From NCBI GenBank assembly GCA_023653785.1, contig JAMKCH010072648.1:1-64000 (forward strand): 64,000 nucleotides of DNA, given 5' to 3'. A program made the translations under genes and the position numbers. The stretch comes from Ophioderma brevispina (lineage: Eukaryota; Echinodermata; Ophiuroidea; Amphilepidida; Ophiodermatidae). A model generated the notes under the pieces. It did not search any database. It had not been told where the DNA came from and saw only the letters and a list, made by a program, of their open reading frames with translations. Positions 10,516 to 20,459 of this stretch are shown in pieces. The stretch's first letter is position 1. Every line of letters starts with the position of its first letter.

Positions 10516-11215
10516 AGGAATTGTCATGATTCTGATATTGGAAAATTTTGGTATGGATGGAAAGCTTAAGTAACGTAGATTACAAATAATCAAAATAAGT
10601 TGAAAATTGTCACTTTGGTTGAGTATTTTGCCCTTTTAATTTCCCGCCATCGCTTACTCGCAAAACGATTCCGACAAATCCACATCGGAGGCAATGGTGA
10701 CGTCAAGTGATGACCATCCATAATTTACGTCGTTGTGACCATCATGTCGCATTGTTGCCACTTCAATTATAATGAACAAACTGGAATGAAAACAAATATG
10801 TCATTCTGTAACTTTTTTTTCTAATTTTATTATTCCTAATATTGATGGATTAATGAAAGTAATAATAAAATATTATTGCTGACACTGTAATATTGATGGA
10901 TTAATGAAGTAATAATAATGTTAATTTTCCTTTCATTAATCCATCAAATACAGTGTCAGCAATAACAATTCGAGTCAACACAAATTTTTTGTCATCACTT
11001 TGACGTCACGAGGAGAGCAAAATTGGGCGCTTTGATCAATGAAGCCGTGGCGAAAAAATCCGCCCGTTTTCTTCGTATGTCAAAAAAGCAAAAAATTAAA
11101 ATGCCTCTATTTTGTTATTTTACAACATTGTATGATTTTTTCGGGAATTCGATGTATGTACATATATTTTCTGAATGTAATCAACTGAGCTTGACAAAAA
11201 TCTGACATATTTCCT
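10516..11215 (+). mobile_element. TTAA-flanked MITE family B, copy 1
   Basis: Starts AGGAATTGTCATGATTCTG directly after the TTAA that closes family A copy 1. It ends with ACATATTTCCT before TTAA at 11216-11219. Nearly the whole length aligns in reverse orientation with 55971-56619, through landmarks such as CCATCCATACC, GACAAATCCACATCG, ATTGATGGATTAATGAA and TTTTTCGGGAATTCG. A local duplication (10840-10960) repeats the ATTGATGGATTAATGAA segment. The 60-codon frame at 11023-11205 is only partly conserved in the other copy and is probably not a protein. Confidence 0.8.
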
Positions 11216-11239
11216 TTAAGATAATGTGTTATAAAGGTA

Positions 11240-11570
11240 CACTGAGAACCTGCACGGAAAACATTAATTTGTCACGCAAAGGGTCTTATTTGACAATTAA
11301 AAATTTGTCATGAAAATGATTTTTTTTTTAATTTTTTATTTTTTTTATTTTTTTTATTTTTTTTCATAATGTTCAATTAACATTTTCAGCTTTTTCCAAT
11401 TAATTTTTATCACAGATATTTTCATGACTTATAAAATGTCACTTTTCAACATTGCATGACAAATTAATCAATGACAAAATTGTTGTTAATTTGTCATTTC
11501 TAGTGCATTACAAGTTAGTGTATGACAAATTAACATGATTATAGTCCAGAAAATTGAGGTTTGACCTGGA
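11240..11570. mobile_element. Possible CACTGA-ended element with poly-T core
   Basis: TACACTGAGAACCTGCAC begins at 11238, close to the TACACTGAAGAAT start of the better-defined element at 47406. The interior has TGACAAATTAA / TTAATTTGTCA in both orientations and an (ATTTTTTTT)n tract at 11322-11365. The other copy also has these TGACAAATT words. I could not fix the right end. Confidence 0.4.
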
Positions 11571-11890
11571 ACGAATTGCTATCAAAGGTTTTTTTTGCAC
11601 AATGCATTTGCTTAAGGTACCCAAAATGATATCCTAAATCCGAGAAAATCCGAGTTGCAGAACAATCAATTCCAATTTGCATAAATTCAAATGGCCACCA
11701 TTTTGATAGATTTTTGTAATACCTGAGTTCTGAGACTCGTATTCAGAATAATTTGGTATCTATACCCCTGTTTTCAAGGTCTGTGAACCCAATTATGACA
11801 GTACTAACAGCATATAGGACGTTTGGTTCAGGCTTTAATTTGCAATAAATCCAAATGGCCGCCATTTTTTGAATAGATTTTTTGTCCACA
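11560..11890 (-). repeat. Dispersed repeat with ATGGCGGCCATTTT motif, copy 1
   Basis: Reverse complement of 16370-16690. Shared landmarks are GAATTGCTATCAAAGGTTTT, ATTTGCATAAATTCAAATGG and GGCCGCCATTTT. The element's borders are not resolved and it has no coding capacity. The GGCGGCCATTTT motif resembles a YY1-type site by pattern only. Confidence 0.6.
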
Positions 11891-12480
11891 TCTCTCTAGT
11901 CACAAAGGAAGTCCCAAATATTGTGTATATACACATACTTTGTGTCAATTCTTTGCATGTGGAATTGTAATGTGAATGATGAGAACCTTCTTCCCTTTAT
12001 TAGCATAAATCCAAAATGAACAAGACAAGCAAAGCCAAGAATAATTGTGACAATAATTATACGTCCTAAGATTCGTAGCAATTTTAACTGGGCAATATTA
12101 TGGCACCATAGTTGGTAAGAATAAAATAACAACTGAAACAATATATTGTCCATTCATATGCCGCTTAACCATGAGGATCATCTCCTGCTTCAGGTCAAGT
12201 TCTGGGCGTGAAGAATTGTCACATTGATACGTTATTTTTCAAAGTGATGACCCTATTTAACATGTTTAACTCTCTCCCGGCGGATGTGCTTTTAGTGCAC
12301 TCGACACAACGCATAATTTTTTGTTGTCATTTTGGATTTTTTTTTGTTTCAAACATTTCAAATATTAATTGTTCGTGCGCATATTCAAATTCAGCCTAAA
12401 TTGGCAGTTGAAATGAGTCCAAACACGCCATAGCTTTGTTTTTTGGTGTTTTTAGATGGTTTCCCAATTACCTCAATATT
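11890..12480. other. Unassigned sequence
   Basis: Two frames of 63 and 85 codons are hydrophobic and low in complexity, with no recognised domain. No repeat boundary was seen. Confidence 0.35.
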
Positions 12481-12850
12481 TGGCAAACTTTCTTTTCTCA
12501 ATGTTCTGACTATTTGCTATAACTTATACACAGTTTCCAGCACGGAGAGAAGTTAAGTATAAAGTTTGTCATCTTGACAGAAAGGCCTTCAACCCCAAAT
12601 CCCTCTGTAAAGTTTCGCACCAATTTTCAACCCATTTTAAATTTAATAGATGTAAATGTGATATTTTTTTTGTAATCACATAGAGTACTGTGTAAAATTC
12701 ACTATTCGCTCATAACATCCAACCAATATCCTTGAGTCCTTAATTTCACAGCGTAATGAGAAATGGTAACTTCTACATATACCAAACTTTTGACCACTTC
12801 CGGATAAATCTGGGGTGGGGACAGGCTATTAGCAATCAGACCATGCCTTA
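12480..12850 (+). repeat. Dispersed repeat family G, copy 1
   Basis: Aligns with 41885-42230 through TTGACAGAAAGGCCTTCAA / TTGATAGAATAACCTTCA, the phrase AGAGTACT, and CCATGCC / TTGGACCAT ends. A short third piece lies near 23570-23635 (GGGTTCTGGGAC ... GGACCATGG). Non-coding repeat of unknown class. Confidence 0.55.
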
Positions 12851-13261
12851 ATTCTAATCTACATATAGCAAACATCAATAATTACGGTATTGCTTAACGC
12901 TCGTCTAATAAGGTTACTTGTGGTACATGTCTAACCGTGGGGGGTGGGGGTTGATGTAACCCCATACATTTTTCCATAGGAACCTTTGAACTTGGTTTTG
13001 TACATCAATGGATACTGTGGTCGCCTCTATCCAGTGATACCAAAATAAGTACCAAAATTCCAAGCATCTTGCTTCTATGACTTTGACATCATAATGCATG
13101 GCACCCTTGCAAAATTTGGTGAAATCAGTTTTGTGTAGAAAGGTTTAGGAAATTTTGGATTTTGGGGATCAAAAGAAAAACCTAAATGTAACATAACAAA
13201 TAAAAATGAAGTTTTATATAACATGAAAACTTTTTTAAAGAGCAAATATGGTGTACCAATT
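12850..13261. other. Unassigned sequence
   Basis: Lies between family G copy 1 and the Tc1/mariner element. A 61-codon minus-strand frame has no recognised domain. Confidence 0.35.
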
Positions 13262-13263
13262 TA

Positions 13264-14590
13264 CATAAACTCCTCAAAAGAAATAAGTCCCCCTTGATAA
13301 ATATGGACGTAACTAAAAAATTATCGGGCCCCCAAGTTGATTTAAAGTGTAAAATGTGCCCTGATCTTTAACTCGTTCAATGTGCATTACTTTTTGGACC
13401 ACAAATTCACCCTTCACCACGAAAATCAATCAATTATGAAAATTGATGCATGAAAAAGTTGCACTTTTGCTGCATAGGGATTCCATGCATTCAATATTCA
13501 CAGATACGCATTCCTGTGCATAACTTTAGGCCTGCATTTTAATTTACAAGACAAGACTTTTTGCTAACAATGTTTTAAAATTGTAAAGGACAATGTTCAG
13601 CCTGGGTGACTTTTGTCAATTGAATGTGAGGAATCCCTATGACAAACCCTGTTAAATAAGAAAACAATGAAATGAGCCCTACATCCCAAGACACTGGTTC
13701 AAATTCCTTTAAAAAGCATCCCTGAGGTGGTAGTCAAATTAATGTGTTATTGATGCAAGATGTTTAGTTCATTTGGAATACACACCTGCCTTGTCTTTTC
13801 CTGTGCCAGTAGTAAATTAAGAAATTTCCCATGCTAAAATGCCTCAAATGCGTGAATTAGAGAGGGCAAGAGCGAGTCTTTCTGGATGAAGTTTGCAACG
13901 TATCCTTCAACGGGAATGGGATCAACTCTCCCAACAACGAGCCACCAATCTGATCAACACCATGCGGCGCCGTTGCATTGAAGTTGTCGACAATGAAGGT
14001 GGTCCCACCCATTACTGAACTGAATGCAAGTTTGCACAGCATTGACTGTTTGTTTGAGCTTAAAAAGAACTTGTGATGACTCGCTGACATTTTAATTTAA
14101 ATTAAAATTTAATTTAAATAAATTTCATCAAGAAAACATGACAGAAAAGTTCATTGAAGAAACACTGTTAACTTGTTTAATCCACAGAATGAGACCAATT
14201 CAAAGGGATAATCTGTATTCAAAATCGTTCATGTGTGACAGCATTTTTTCATTATTTTAGAAACAATTAAATCTAATAAATTAATAAGAAATTGTTTAAT
14301 TGCTTTTAATTATTTAATTTTACCTCATTTTATCATGGATGTCATCCAGAGACATGTCACAGTATAGTGAAATCCCTATGCAGGGAAAGTGCAACTTTTT
14401 TTCGTGCATCAATTTTCACAATTGATTGATTTTCGTGGTGAAGGGTGGATTTGTGGTCCAAAAGGTAATGCACATTGAATGAGTAAAAGATCAGGGCACA
14501 TTTTACACTTTAATCAAACTTTAGTGGGCCCGATTTTTTTTAGGTTGTCATATTTATCAAGGGGGACTTATTTCTTTTGAGAAATTTTAG
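13264..14590 (+). mobile_element. Internally deleted Tc1/mariner element with 225-bp TIRs
   Basis: The inverted arms 13264-13490 and 14365-14590 match over about 225 bases, sharing CTCAAAAGAAATAAGTCCCC, TGTAAAATGTGCCCTGATC and CATAGGGATT. TA flanks both ends (13262-13263, 14591-14592). Near the middle are the first and last pieces of a Tc1-type transposase joined together, with the catalytic core missing. The element could be moved only in trans. An incidental 77-codon frame on the opposite strand (13857-14090) is a shadow. Confidence 0.88.
13839..14018 (+). pseudogene. Tc1/mariner transposase, N- and C-termini fused
   Basis: A single reading frame of 60 codons begins MPQMRELERARASLSG, which matches the N-terminal helix-turn-helix start common in Tc1-type transposases. 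A TGA stop is codon 17. It then continues as EWDQLSQQRATNLINTMRRR and ends CIEVVDNEGGPTHY before TGA, the classic C-terminus of that family. The roughly 280 intervening residues, including the DDE/D catalytic triad, are gone. The join keeps the frame. The protein could not act as a transposase. Confidence 0.85.
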
Positions 14591-14591
14591 T

Positions 14592-15400
14592 AAAGTATAG
14601 GAGGCCTTCACCCAATCCCCCTAACTTTGGTAGGTTGCTTCTAACGCTTCCCCGGGTAAGGTGTGGGCTCCGATTTTGTCAATAAAAATGTTGCTTCATT
14701 AAACTATAAAAACCTAAAAAATCATTTGCGACACATGCACACATCACTTGTTTTGCACCAGGGAAAAAACCGAGGGGGAGTGCAACAACCCCTTCCCCTC
14801 CCATAGCATTTAAAATATAAATCTTAAACTATGTTATTAATTTTCAAAATTAAAAAGTGCAAAACTGTTTGCGACATATGCTTAAAATCTGTGGGCATAT
14901 GTTTGAGTTTCCTTATGGTGCCTTTAAGCAAAAACAACGTTTTAAAATTTCTTAGCTTGTTTCCTTATCTCTGTTCCATTTTTTCACCCATACCGATAGT
15001 CTTTTGAACAATGTTGGGGTACCTATAACGGTTGGAGGGTTATGGTTTGCGCCGTGCAGGATATTAAATAAGGGAAAACATGTAGAGTATATACATCCTC
15101 TTTCAAAAAAATATAGTCACTAAAACAATACCCTTCTGTGGTTAATTACTAGTATTTTGGCTGATATATGTTCTACCTACAACAATGAAAAAACTTTTGA
15201 AATGTTCAACAATTGACACAAAATTTTCACTTTAAAATTATATCATTTTTGGAAAATTTGACAGTCTCATTTGACAAGTTTCGTTTTGTATAAGCAATAA
15301 ATGTTTCACACTAATTGTGGCATTTGGCTTAATAGAAGTTTTCCTTTTCCATAAAAATGTCTTTTCTGAGTTCAGTCTTATCATGTAATAGTTGATATTG
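14592..15400. other. Unassigned sequence
   Basis: AT-rich with no recognised gene. A 65-codon minus-strand frame (15238-15435) is lysine- and isoleucine-rich without a known domain. Confidence 0.35.
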
Positions 15401-15571
15401 ACCAAAGTGAAAAAATGAATCTTCTTGAAAAACACCTATCTATGTGCTCTAAACTCATAACAAAAACTTATTTCTACCTTTCCTGGTATCACATCATTAA
15501 AGATAGAAAGTCATGCTTCCATCAAACCTATCCAAAAACATGGGACAAGAGTAGCACTCGGCACCCTCGCA

Positions 15572-15811
15572 CAGGGGGCGTAGCCAGGTGTGGGCAGAGG
15601 GGGGAAGAGTGCCCCCCTGAAAACATTTTTGAGCAGAAATCAGGAAATAAAAGCACACGGATATTCAAAAAAACAAAAATGTTAAATCAGTCCCTTTTCG
15701 GATTCTTTTGACCTGGGCGACGGGAATTTTTTGCTTTTTGGATCGGACATTTGTTGCACCTACTTACCGGGAAATTGCCCCCTCAGAACCTCCGGGCTGG
15801 CTACGCGCCTG
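15572..15811. mobile_element. 240-bp hAT-type MITE with 8-bp duplication
   Basis: The left end is CAGGGGGCGTAGCCAGG and the right end reverse complements to CAGGCGCGTAGCCAGCC. Flanks are CCCTCGCA (15564-15571) and CCCTCGAA (15812-15819), an 8-bp duplication with one change. The 8-bp duplication and CA...TG ends fit the hAT superfamily. The interior is homopolymer-like (GAGGGGGG, CCCCCC) with no coding. It landed in a Tc1/mariner transposase remnant, so it is younger than that remnant. Confidence 0.85.
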
Positions 15812-15892
15812 CCCTCGAAGGGGATAGAATGGACGGAATGGCCTGATAAATCACCAAAATCAACCCAATAAAGATTTGTGGGATCAGTTTAA
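15812..15892 (+). pseudogene. Tc1/mariner transposase fragment, frameshifted
   Basis: Directly after the hAT MITE one frame reads KGIEWTEWPDKSP, a second NPIK and a third KDLWDQFK. Together these follow the Tc1-type order GI-W-EWP-KSPDLNPIENLWDQLK around the third catalytic acidic residue. That position reads K instead of D/E. At least two frameshifts are needed. Sequence before the MITE (15415-15563) may continue it but is too decayed to assign. Confidence 0.7.
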
Positions 15893-16360
15893 AGTTGTTC
15901 AAAGCAGATAAACAGGAACATTGCAATGGAACTACACTGATACTATGACGTGTCTGGAATAATAGCAGCACACATATCAGAACTTAATATCAGCATGAAA
16001 AAGCTTTGCATGGATCTTATAGACAGTGATGAGAACATTCATATTCCGAACTGTTTCAAAAGATTCCAGTTTCTTTTCTTCTACTTTTTGGCAAATGAAG
16101 CCTGGAGCACCAAATTAAAGCCTGTAAATAAACAAAAGGATTTTTTGTTTCCTTCTGATTGTGTCATTTTATGTGTATACGTCTTAAGATTTCTTTTTTG
16201 TATTTTGAAAATTGATCAAGAAGTTTTGAATTCAGAAATAGTAAATAGAAATTTTCATCAGTTTTGGAATCTCGTGTCTTTAAAGGGCAACTTAATAATC
16301 ATGTTCTTTGAATAACATAGCATGGACAACCAGCAACAAATTCACATATCTCATTTCAAT
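15893..16360. other. Unassigned AT-rich sequence with a 121-codon frame
   Basis: The frame at 15950-16315 (plus) encodes a Phe/Ile/Lys-rich peptide without a known domain. It lies beside the transposase remnant but does not match the family's C-terminus. I do not call it a gene. Confidence 0.35.
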
Positions 16361-16369
16361 AAAGTCAAC

Positions 16370-16690
16370 AAAATGGCAGCCATATTAGATGTATTCAAAT
16401 AAAGGCCCCTAAACCACTCAATCTTATATTTTGCCTCCTATTAGTGTTCTTATTGAGTTCGTAGACCCCCAAAATATGAGTAGAGACACCCACATTACAT
16501 CTCCAGGAAACTCTGATCTTGAGTTATGGGCAGAAGTCTGTTGAAATGGCGGCCATTTTGAATTTATGCAAATTAGACATATTTCTGCAACCCGGATTTT
16601 CTCGGACTTTTAGTATGTCATTTGGATACTTCAAAGAAATGCATTGTGAAGAAAAACCTTTGATAGCAATTCTGGTTCCACCAAAACTTT
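16370..16690 (+). repeat. Dispersed repeat with ATGGCGGCCATTTT motif, copy 2
   Basis: Opposite-orientation copy of 11560-11890. It carries AAATGGCGGCCATTTTGAAT, TATGCAAATTAG and CTTTGATAGCAATTCTGG. A second GGCAGCCAT lies at 16374. Unknown repeat class. Confidence 0.6.
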
Positions 16691-16859
16691 CATTATCTTA
16701 CCTGGCCTATTATAATTTATGTTTGTATAGAGTAATGGTCCATCCAAAATGACAATTATGAATGCAATATTTGTCTATATTTTGTCATGTAACTTGTCAG
16801 GTACTAAAAATGCAAGTGACACACTTTCATCATTCATTAATTTGTCAAGCAATTTTAAA

Positions 16860-17030
16860 GTTGGAGGGCCCAGTGTCGCATCTGGCCGACGAAATGGGAG
16901 GGGCCCGCCATAGGGCCCCTAGTAAAAGGTTCGGGGCAAAGCCCCAATGGGAGTCCAGGGGAGAAGCCTCCCAGGAATGGTCTGTTTTATATACTTTAAA
17001 AGTCTTCTGCGGGCTAATTCTTGCATGATT
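16860..17030. repeat. GC-rich repeat with GGGGCAAAGCCCC palindromes
   Basis: Contains GGGGCCCGCCATAGGGCCCC and GGGGCAAAGCCCC, surrounded by AT-rich DNA. The left edge CCAGTGTCGCATCTGG vaguely resembles the hAT-type ends seen elsewhere. A similar GC-rich palindromic stretch lies at 44570-44620. Confidence 0.4.
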
Positions 17031-17034
17031 TTTG

Positions 17035-17145
17035 TAAAATTGACCATTGAAACTTAAACCTATACTTTGCCTGCAATCCAGCCTGCAAGTGCCCTGACCC
17101 GAATTTTTCAAGTGAACAGACGGGCTCATCTCAACCGGACCCAGG
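17035..17145 (+). repeat. Dispersed repeat family H, copy 1
   Basis: AACCTATACTTTG followed by TTTTTCAAGTGAACAGACGG and GGCTCATCTCAACC recurs in the same order at 41515-41605. It abuts the CCATGG palindrome cluster. Non-coding. Confidence 0.55.
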
Positions 17146-17149
17146 CGAA

Positions 17150-17550
17150 ATTCAACCATGCTAGCATGGTTCACCATAATCACCATGCTAGCATACCATG
17201 GTAGAATTGTGCTTGACCATGGCAACTGCCTTGGCCATGCTTTTTGACTATGGTCAACCATAGGTTTGAGATGGCACCACGTTGACCATGGTGACCATGG
17301 TTGAACCTATGGTTCCCATGGTCAAGCATGGTCAATGTACCATGGTTGACCATGTTCATTAAACATGCGTGACAAGGATCAACCATGGTAACCATAGGTT
17401 CAAACCATCAAATCAGTCACATTATTTGCAACTTCAATAGGTTTGGGACTGTGGGCCATTCTTAAACCTATGATTTGAACAGGGTCAGGTGGCCAGCACA
17501 GTGGCTGTGGTTCAAGCACAGTTCTACCATGGTTAACCATGGCTACCTGG
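17150..17550. repeat. CCATGG palindrome cluster
   Basis: CCATGG occurs nine times: 17196, 17217, 17286, 17295, 17316, 17340, 17383, 17527 and 17537. Many near-copies (ACCATG, CATGGT, ACCATAGGTT) are interspersed on both strands. Chance expectation for a 6-mer in 400 bases is about 0.1. It looks like a MITE or satellite built of short inverted units of the type ACCATGGT. Open frames across it give His/Met-rich peptides and are artefacts. Confidence 0.75.
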
Positions 17551-17559
17551 TGGACATTA

Positions 17560-18080
17560 AAATGGGTATGGACCCTTGCTCCCTCTCTGGCTACACCACC
17601 ACACGATTTTATAACAAAAAGTGGCCCATATATAGCAAGTTGCAGAGGCAAAATTACATTTCAGTGTTGAGTAAAGAGGACCAAGTCTATTTTTAGTACC
17701 GCTGTTTAGTCATCATACATTTATTTGCGTATTGTAGGGATTGACTTTCTGCTGTTAATCTCCACTACAGCCTGCTCTATCTTAGACGGTGATGATGAAA
17801 TTGTATATACGCGGAGAGTTCAGCTATGAACAAGACGTCAAGGAGTGGCTTCCGCATGGCGATTAGGGGGTAGGTGTGTATATATGGCTCTCTTTGTTAA
17901 TGTTATATGTTATTATGACAAAATATAGAGTAGTGACCTTTTTGCTTTGTGCTCAAAATAATGTAGATGAAATGCAAGAATTTCTGTAAGACTAGAGCCA
18001 AAACACAAAACAGGGCCAAAGCGGGGGTAATTGCCTGTTAAGGGAAGCATTCAGATTACAAAAATCCCTTCTTTTCTTTA
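17560..18080. other. Unassigned sequence
   Basis: No gene was recognised. Its 3' part may hold the frame-broken body of the LINE that is recognisable from 18082. Confidence 0.35.
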
Positions 18081-18081
18081 T

Positions 18082-18670
18082 GTGTGTAAGTCTCTTCATG
18101 GACAGGCTCCATCATATCTTACTGAGGGTTTGAATGTTGTATTTAATGTGTTGGATAGTAATTCTTATGGTACAAGATGAAGGCTACGGTTTCATAGTCT
18201 GATGTTACACGGCCTTGTTATCCCTCGCAAAGATTTGGTGACCGATCATTGAACGTAATTGGTCCTTGACAACTTAATATTAGAGAGAGCCACCGTCCAC
18301 CAGTGTCTTTAAATGAGATCCTGTAACATACTTAGTTGTTCTTGATATTAAAATTTGTTAACTTTGGATTTGTGAGTTTTCCTTATGATGTTGTATATTA
18401 ATTCGTTATTTTAAGTAGGTTTGTAATGGACAACTGTGTTCTGTAGAGCACCATACAGTGGCGGAAGCCCGAGGGGGCTGCCCCCCCCCCCCCCCGTGGG
18501 GAATTTGCCCCTGAAAAATTAGGATTTACATAGGACATATATATACTAACACATTTAATATATGCTGGCCCCCCCAGAAAATATATGTGATGCCCCCCCC
18601 TTTCCCCCCTCTGAAAAAAAGGTGGCTACGTCAATGGCACCATATAATGCATTTATTATTATTATAAAAA
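18082..18670 (+). mobile_element. CR1/L2-like LINE 3' end with (TTA)n tail
   Basis: The frame from 18082 reads CKSLHGQAPSYLTEGLN, and in another frame near 18232-18275 FGDRSLNVIGP. Both are C-terminal landmarks of CR1/L2-like ORF2 proteins. Stops and frameshifts are frequent. The 3' end reads TAGAGCACCATATAATGC followed by TTATTATTATTAT. It is interrupted by an hAT-type MITE at 18456-18636. The 5' limit is not visible. Confidence 0.75.
18456..18636. mobile_element. 181-bp hAT-type MITE with exact 8-bp duplication
   Basis: Ends are CAGTGGCGGAAGCC and, reverse complemented from the right, CATTGACGTAGCCACC. GCACCATA flanks both sides exactly (18448-18455, 18637-18644). Removing the element restores the LINE 3' end. 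The interior holds a C16 run and other C blocks. The same family occurs at 15572, 30997 and 53416. Confidence 0.92.
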
Positions 18671-19088
18671 ATGCGTGTTGGTTTGTGTCTAATAGATTAC
18701 ATCTAAAGATGGCACAGGGAAGGAAAGTTTGAAGCTATGGTTTGCAAGCGAAAAGTCAAGGATAAAAAATGTCAAGAAAAGAAAAGATAAAGGGGAAACT
18801 GGAATTTAAGTTTAAATTTGTGATTGAAGACTTGGATCTCTCCAAATACCAATGCAATTGAATACGCCCCAGTACTTGGTAAAATTAATATGGTCGACCA
18901 AAAAGGGGGTACAGTTTTTTGTCTCAAAAATACAAACTAAATTTTTTAGCCATAAGATTTCACAGGGGAAATGAGGAAAAATAGTAGCTGTCCAGATACC
19001 ACATTTTGATCACTTGGAGTCAAATATAAGAGTTGAGCACCCCTAATTTTCAAAATGTTGCACAGTGTGTTGGTAATTGTTAGTAAAC
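18670..19088. other. Unassigned sequence
   Basis: No gene or repeat family was recognised. Confidence 0.35.
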
Positions 19089-19089
19089 T

Positions 19090-19249
19090 GAGAGTTTCTG
19101 TAACCTACCCATCTGATACACTTTTTTATTGACAATTATGGATTAAGAAACCCTCACAGAATAAAACAGGTGTATTCTGTTAAGGTTTCCAAATAATACA
19201 GTGTTGTCAGAAAAAAGCGTGTCAGATGGGTCAGGAAACGGAAACTCCC
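19090..19249. mobile_element. 160-bp fully palindromic MITE, copy 1
   Basis: The two halves are imperfect reverse complements end to end. The left begins GAGAGTTTCTGTAACC and the right reverse complements to GGGAGTTTCCGTTTCC. Both arms then carry CCCATCTGA and an ACACTTTTTT-like block. TAGTAAAC precedes it and TAGTAAAA follows it, a possible 8-bp duplication. A transcript would fold into one roughly 75-bp hairpin. A second copy lies at 40932-41093. Confidence 0.75.
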
Positions 19250-19580
19250 TAGTAAAACTATACCTGCAATCTCTTCCCTAACTCTTAGCAAATATCCTTG
19301 AGCCATAAGATATCAAAAACCAGGGTAGTTCAGAACAAACTAAAGTTTGGGTCCAACCAAACACTGCTTCAAATATCATTCAAGGTCAGTGATCACACGC
19401 AATATATGAGGGATTATTTGGAACGATGCGTTGACATTTTGAGATGATCCTGTTAATTCCGCAAAATCATTGGTGCAGTGAGTAATGGATTTCAAATCCA
19501 GGCGATATATTGTGTGAGGTTGCTGCCATAAATGGATATGAAAAAAAAGAGACCACATCCACCAAAATACAAAAAATCCT
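19250..19580. other. Unassigned sequence
   Basis: Spacer between the palindromic MITE and family A copy 2. A 60-codon minus-strand frame has no recognised domain. Confidence 0.35.
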
Positions 19581-19583
19581 TAA

Positions 19584-20445
19584 AGCGCAATGGCATATTT
19601 CACCAAAATCTGAAATTTTTTAAAATTTGCTCGCAATGATAGTCTAGGCCATTTGGAGAATAGAGATATATTTAATATAAAAATAACATACCACAAAAAT
19701 GTTAAGGACATTCAGGTAATTGTAGGCACTTTAAAGTTTGCCGTAAATTTAATCAACAGTGTCTATGATACATGAATATTATAGACTAGTACTCATGATA
19801 TTAAAAAACCACAAAGGTCACAGACCAGTCAAACACAGGGTGTGCATGCCATAGGAATCAACTCCAGAAGTGTTTGTGTTCTTGTGTTAAAAAAAAATTT
19901 TTGTCATCTGCGAATTATGTCGACAGAGTGTGTCTGTGGTGTTGTCTGTGTCAAAATGTTAACCCGTATAATTATGATTTGCCGTATGAGTTCCGTAAGA
20001 GTTATGGTGAGGTAACTTGGTGGAAAGGAGGGGGTGGGGTTGGGGTGGGTAGGGGACATGTTGGTGCCCTCATGTGACTTGGTGACCTCAGTGACCTTTG
20101 GCAGTCAAAAATGTGAACCTAATATATTGCATGCCGTTATGAGTTCCATAAGGGCTTAAGATGAATGTAAAGTGTGGAAAGGAGGGTTGGGGTGGGGTGA
20201 CATGTTGGTGGACCTTGGTGACCTCGTGTGAACTTTGGCCACCCATTCAAAAACCGCGACGGAAGACGACCACTCGCGGGCCTGGGACCGGATGTAATTG
20301 TATTACAACAAATCGGTCTGTTACCCATAAGGGTGGATTTGTTTAATCATTTCAGGTGAGGGGACTAATGTATAAGCAATTAGTCATCTTTTTCAATTAA
20401 TAAGAATTAAGGCACTCTTTTTCAAAATGTTTTGCCAGTACCTCT
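19584..20445 (+). mobile_element. TTAA-flanked MITE family A, copy 2 (interrupted)
   Basis: TTAA flanks at 19580-19583 and 20446-20449. Ends are AGCGCAATGGCATATTTC and, reverse complemented, AGAGGTACTGGCAAAAC. It shares the family landmarks (AATATAAAAATAACA, CATTCAGGTAATTGTAGGC, CACAAAGGTCACAGACC). It is longer than its relatives because about 360 bases of family F repeat are inserted near 19928-20290. Confidence 0.75.
19928..20295 (+). repeat. Family F repeat, two tandem units inside MITE A
   Basis: Two consecutive units each carry AATGTTAACCC-like or AATGTGAACCT, GAGTTCCGTAAG or GAGTTCCATAAGG, and GGAAAGGAGGG. The second closes with CGGAAGACGACCACTCGCGG. The array breaks the family A homology, so it arrived after the MITE. 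Confidence 0.65.
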
Positions 20446-20459
20446 TTAAAATAATTTAT

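Noticed and set aside
11023..11205. Short conserved protein in MITE family B
   Set aside because: The other copy (55971-56619) preserves only part of the frame and has a C13 insertion; the similarity is explained by DNA homology.
15950..16315. 121-codon plus-strand frame
   Set aside because: Low-complexity Phe/Ile/Lys composition; not the expected Tc1 C-terminus despite adjacency, and no other homology that I recognise.
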